Assembly: GCA_947503625.1 (NCBI GenBank)
Contig: CANNEK010000003.1
Coordinates: forward strand, 682,001-746,000
Reading direction: 5' to 3'
Source of the DNA: an uncultured Kordiimonas sp.
GTDB lineage: Bacteria; Pseudomonadota; Alphaproteobacteria; Sphingomonadales; Kordiimonadaceae
Length of the DNA stretch: 64,000 bases
Shown piece by piece: positions 63,908 to 64,000 of this stretch. The position numbers and the translations under genes are program-made. Under the pieces are notes generated by a model. The model saw only the letters and a list, made by a program, of their open reading frames with translations. It was not told the origin of the DNA and did not search any database. Numbering within the stretch: the first letter of the stretch is position 1; each line of letters begins with the position of its first letter.

Positions 63908-64000
63908 ATGACTGAAACCAGACTGGAAATCGCGCAAATACCTGTATTACAGGACAATTACCTCTTCCTGATCCATGATCCGGTATCTGGCGAAACCGGG
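63908..64000 (+). CDS. gloB: Hydroxyacylglutathione hydrolase (glyoxalase II), N-terminal fragment
   Basis: The first 31 residues of a gene cut by the window end. IAQIPVLQDNYLFLIHDPVSGET matches the N-terminus of GloB, the zinc metallo-beta-lactamase-fold enzyme that hydrolyses S-lactoylglutathione. The metal-binding motif lies beyond the window. ATG 63908 follows GTGGGGC. Confidence 0.85.
   Translation, partial: MTETRLEIAQIPVLQDNYLFLIHDPVSGETG

Overview
The window looks like a chromosomal segment of a marine-type alphaproteobacterium. A Kordiimonas-like organism is my guess from gene content, not a demonstrated assignment. Supporting signs are a CpaA-F/TadBC pilus locus of alphaproteobacterial order, moderate-to-high GC, an alphaproteobacterial PAS-type protein, folE next to hisI, RTX proteins, and many secreted peptidases and hydrolases. 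I saw no tRNA, rRNA, insertion sequence, prophage or CRISPR array.

Layout. 1-13.3 kb: Flp/Tad pilus locus. Two TadE-like minor pilins come first, then an RTX repeat protein and a divergent M61-like metallopeptidase, then flp-cpaA-cpaB-cpaC-cpaD-cpaE-cpaF-tadB-tadC in one direction. 13.3-16.5 kb: a secreted protein of about ten 32-residue repeats, divergent from a LytS/LytTR sensor-regulator pair. 16.5-20.5 kb: a structured intergenic region with a Cys-codon-rich small ORF and an intrinsic terminator, then oxyR, a PAS-like protein, a YbaN-family protein, an acetyltransferase and a ferric-reductase-like membrane protein. 20.8-24 kb: a giant RTX protein. 24-32 kb: serine hydrolase, a translationally coupled amidohydrolase pair (one without metal ligands), a possible small RNA, a POT peptide transporter and an S9 peptidase. 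32.3-39.3 kb: fatty acid desaturase, an FtsX-type ABC permease, a beta-lactamase-fold hydrolase and a GDSL/beta-lactamase fusion. 39.3-46 kb: PEP-CTERM protein, TPR lipoprotein, and small genes. 46-49.7 kb: TonB receptor, cytochrome c and PQQ-type sugar dehydrogenase in one overlapping unit. 49.8-53.7 kb: nitroreductase, SelO, a phosphodiesterase and an ABA4-like protein. 53.7-58.5 kb: aldehyde dehydrogenase, a TPP enzyme and an FMN glutamate-synthase-like protein. 58.5-64 kb: flavodoxin-fold reductase, alpha/beta hydrolase, acetyltransferase, NifU-like scaffold, folE, hisI, a structured intergenic region, a trypsin-like protease and the start of gloB.

How it fits together. The Tad machine assembles Flp pili: CpaA processes Flp, CpaC is the outer-membrane channel, CpaF and TadBC form the inner-membrane motor. 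The RTX proteins presumably leave by a type I secretion system that is not in the window. The peptidases, amidohydrolases and POT transporter suggest peptide scavenging. The dehydrogenase, cytochrome and TonB receptor suggest periplasmic PQQ-dependent oxidation with dedicated uptake. The least explained material is the intergenic RNA-like structures (about 16.74, 28.2 and 62.7 kb), the repeat protein beside LytSR, the dead/live amidohydrolase pair and the GDSL/beta-lactamase fusion.
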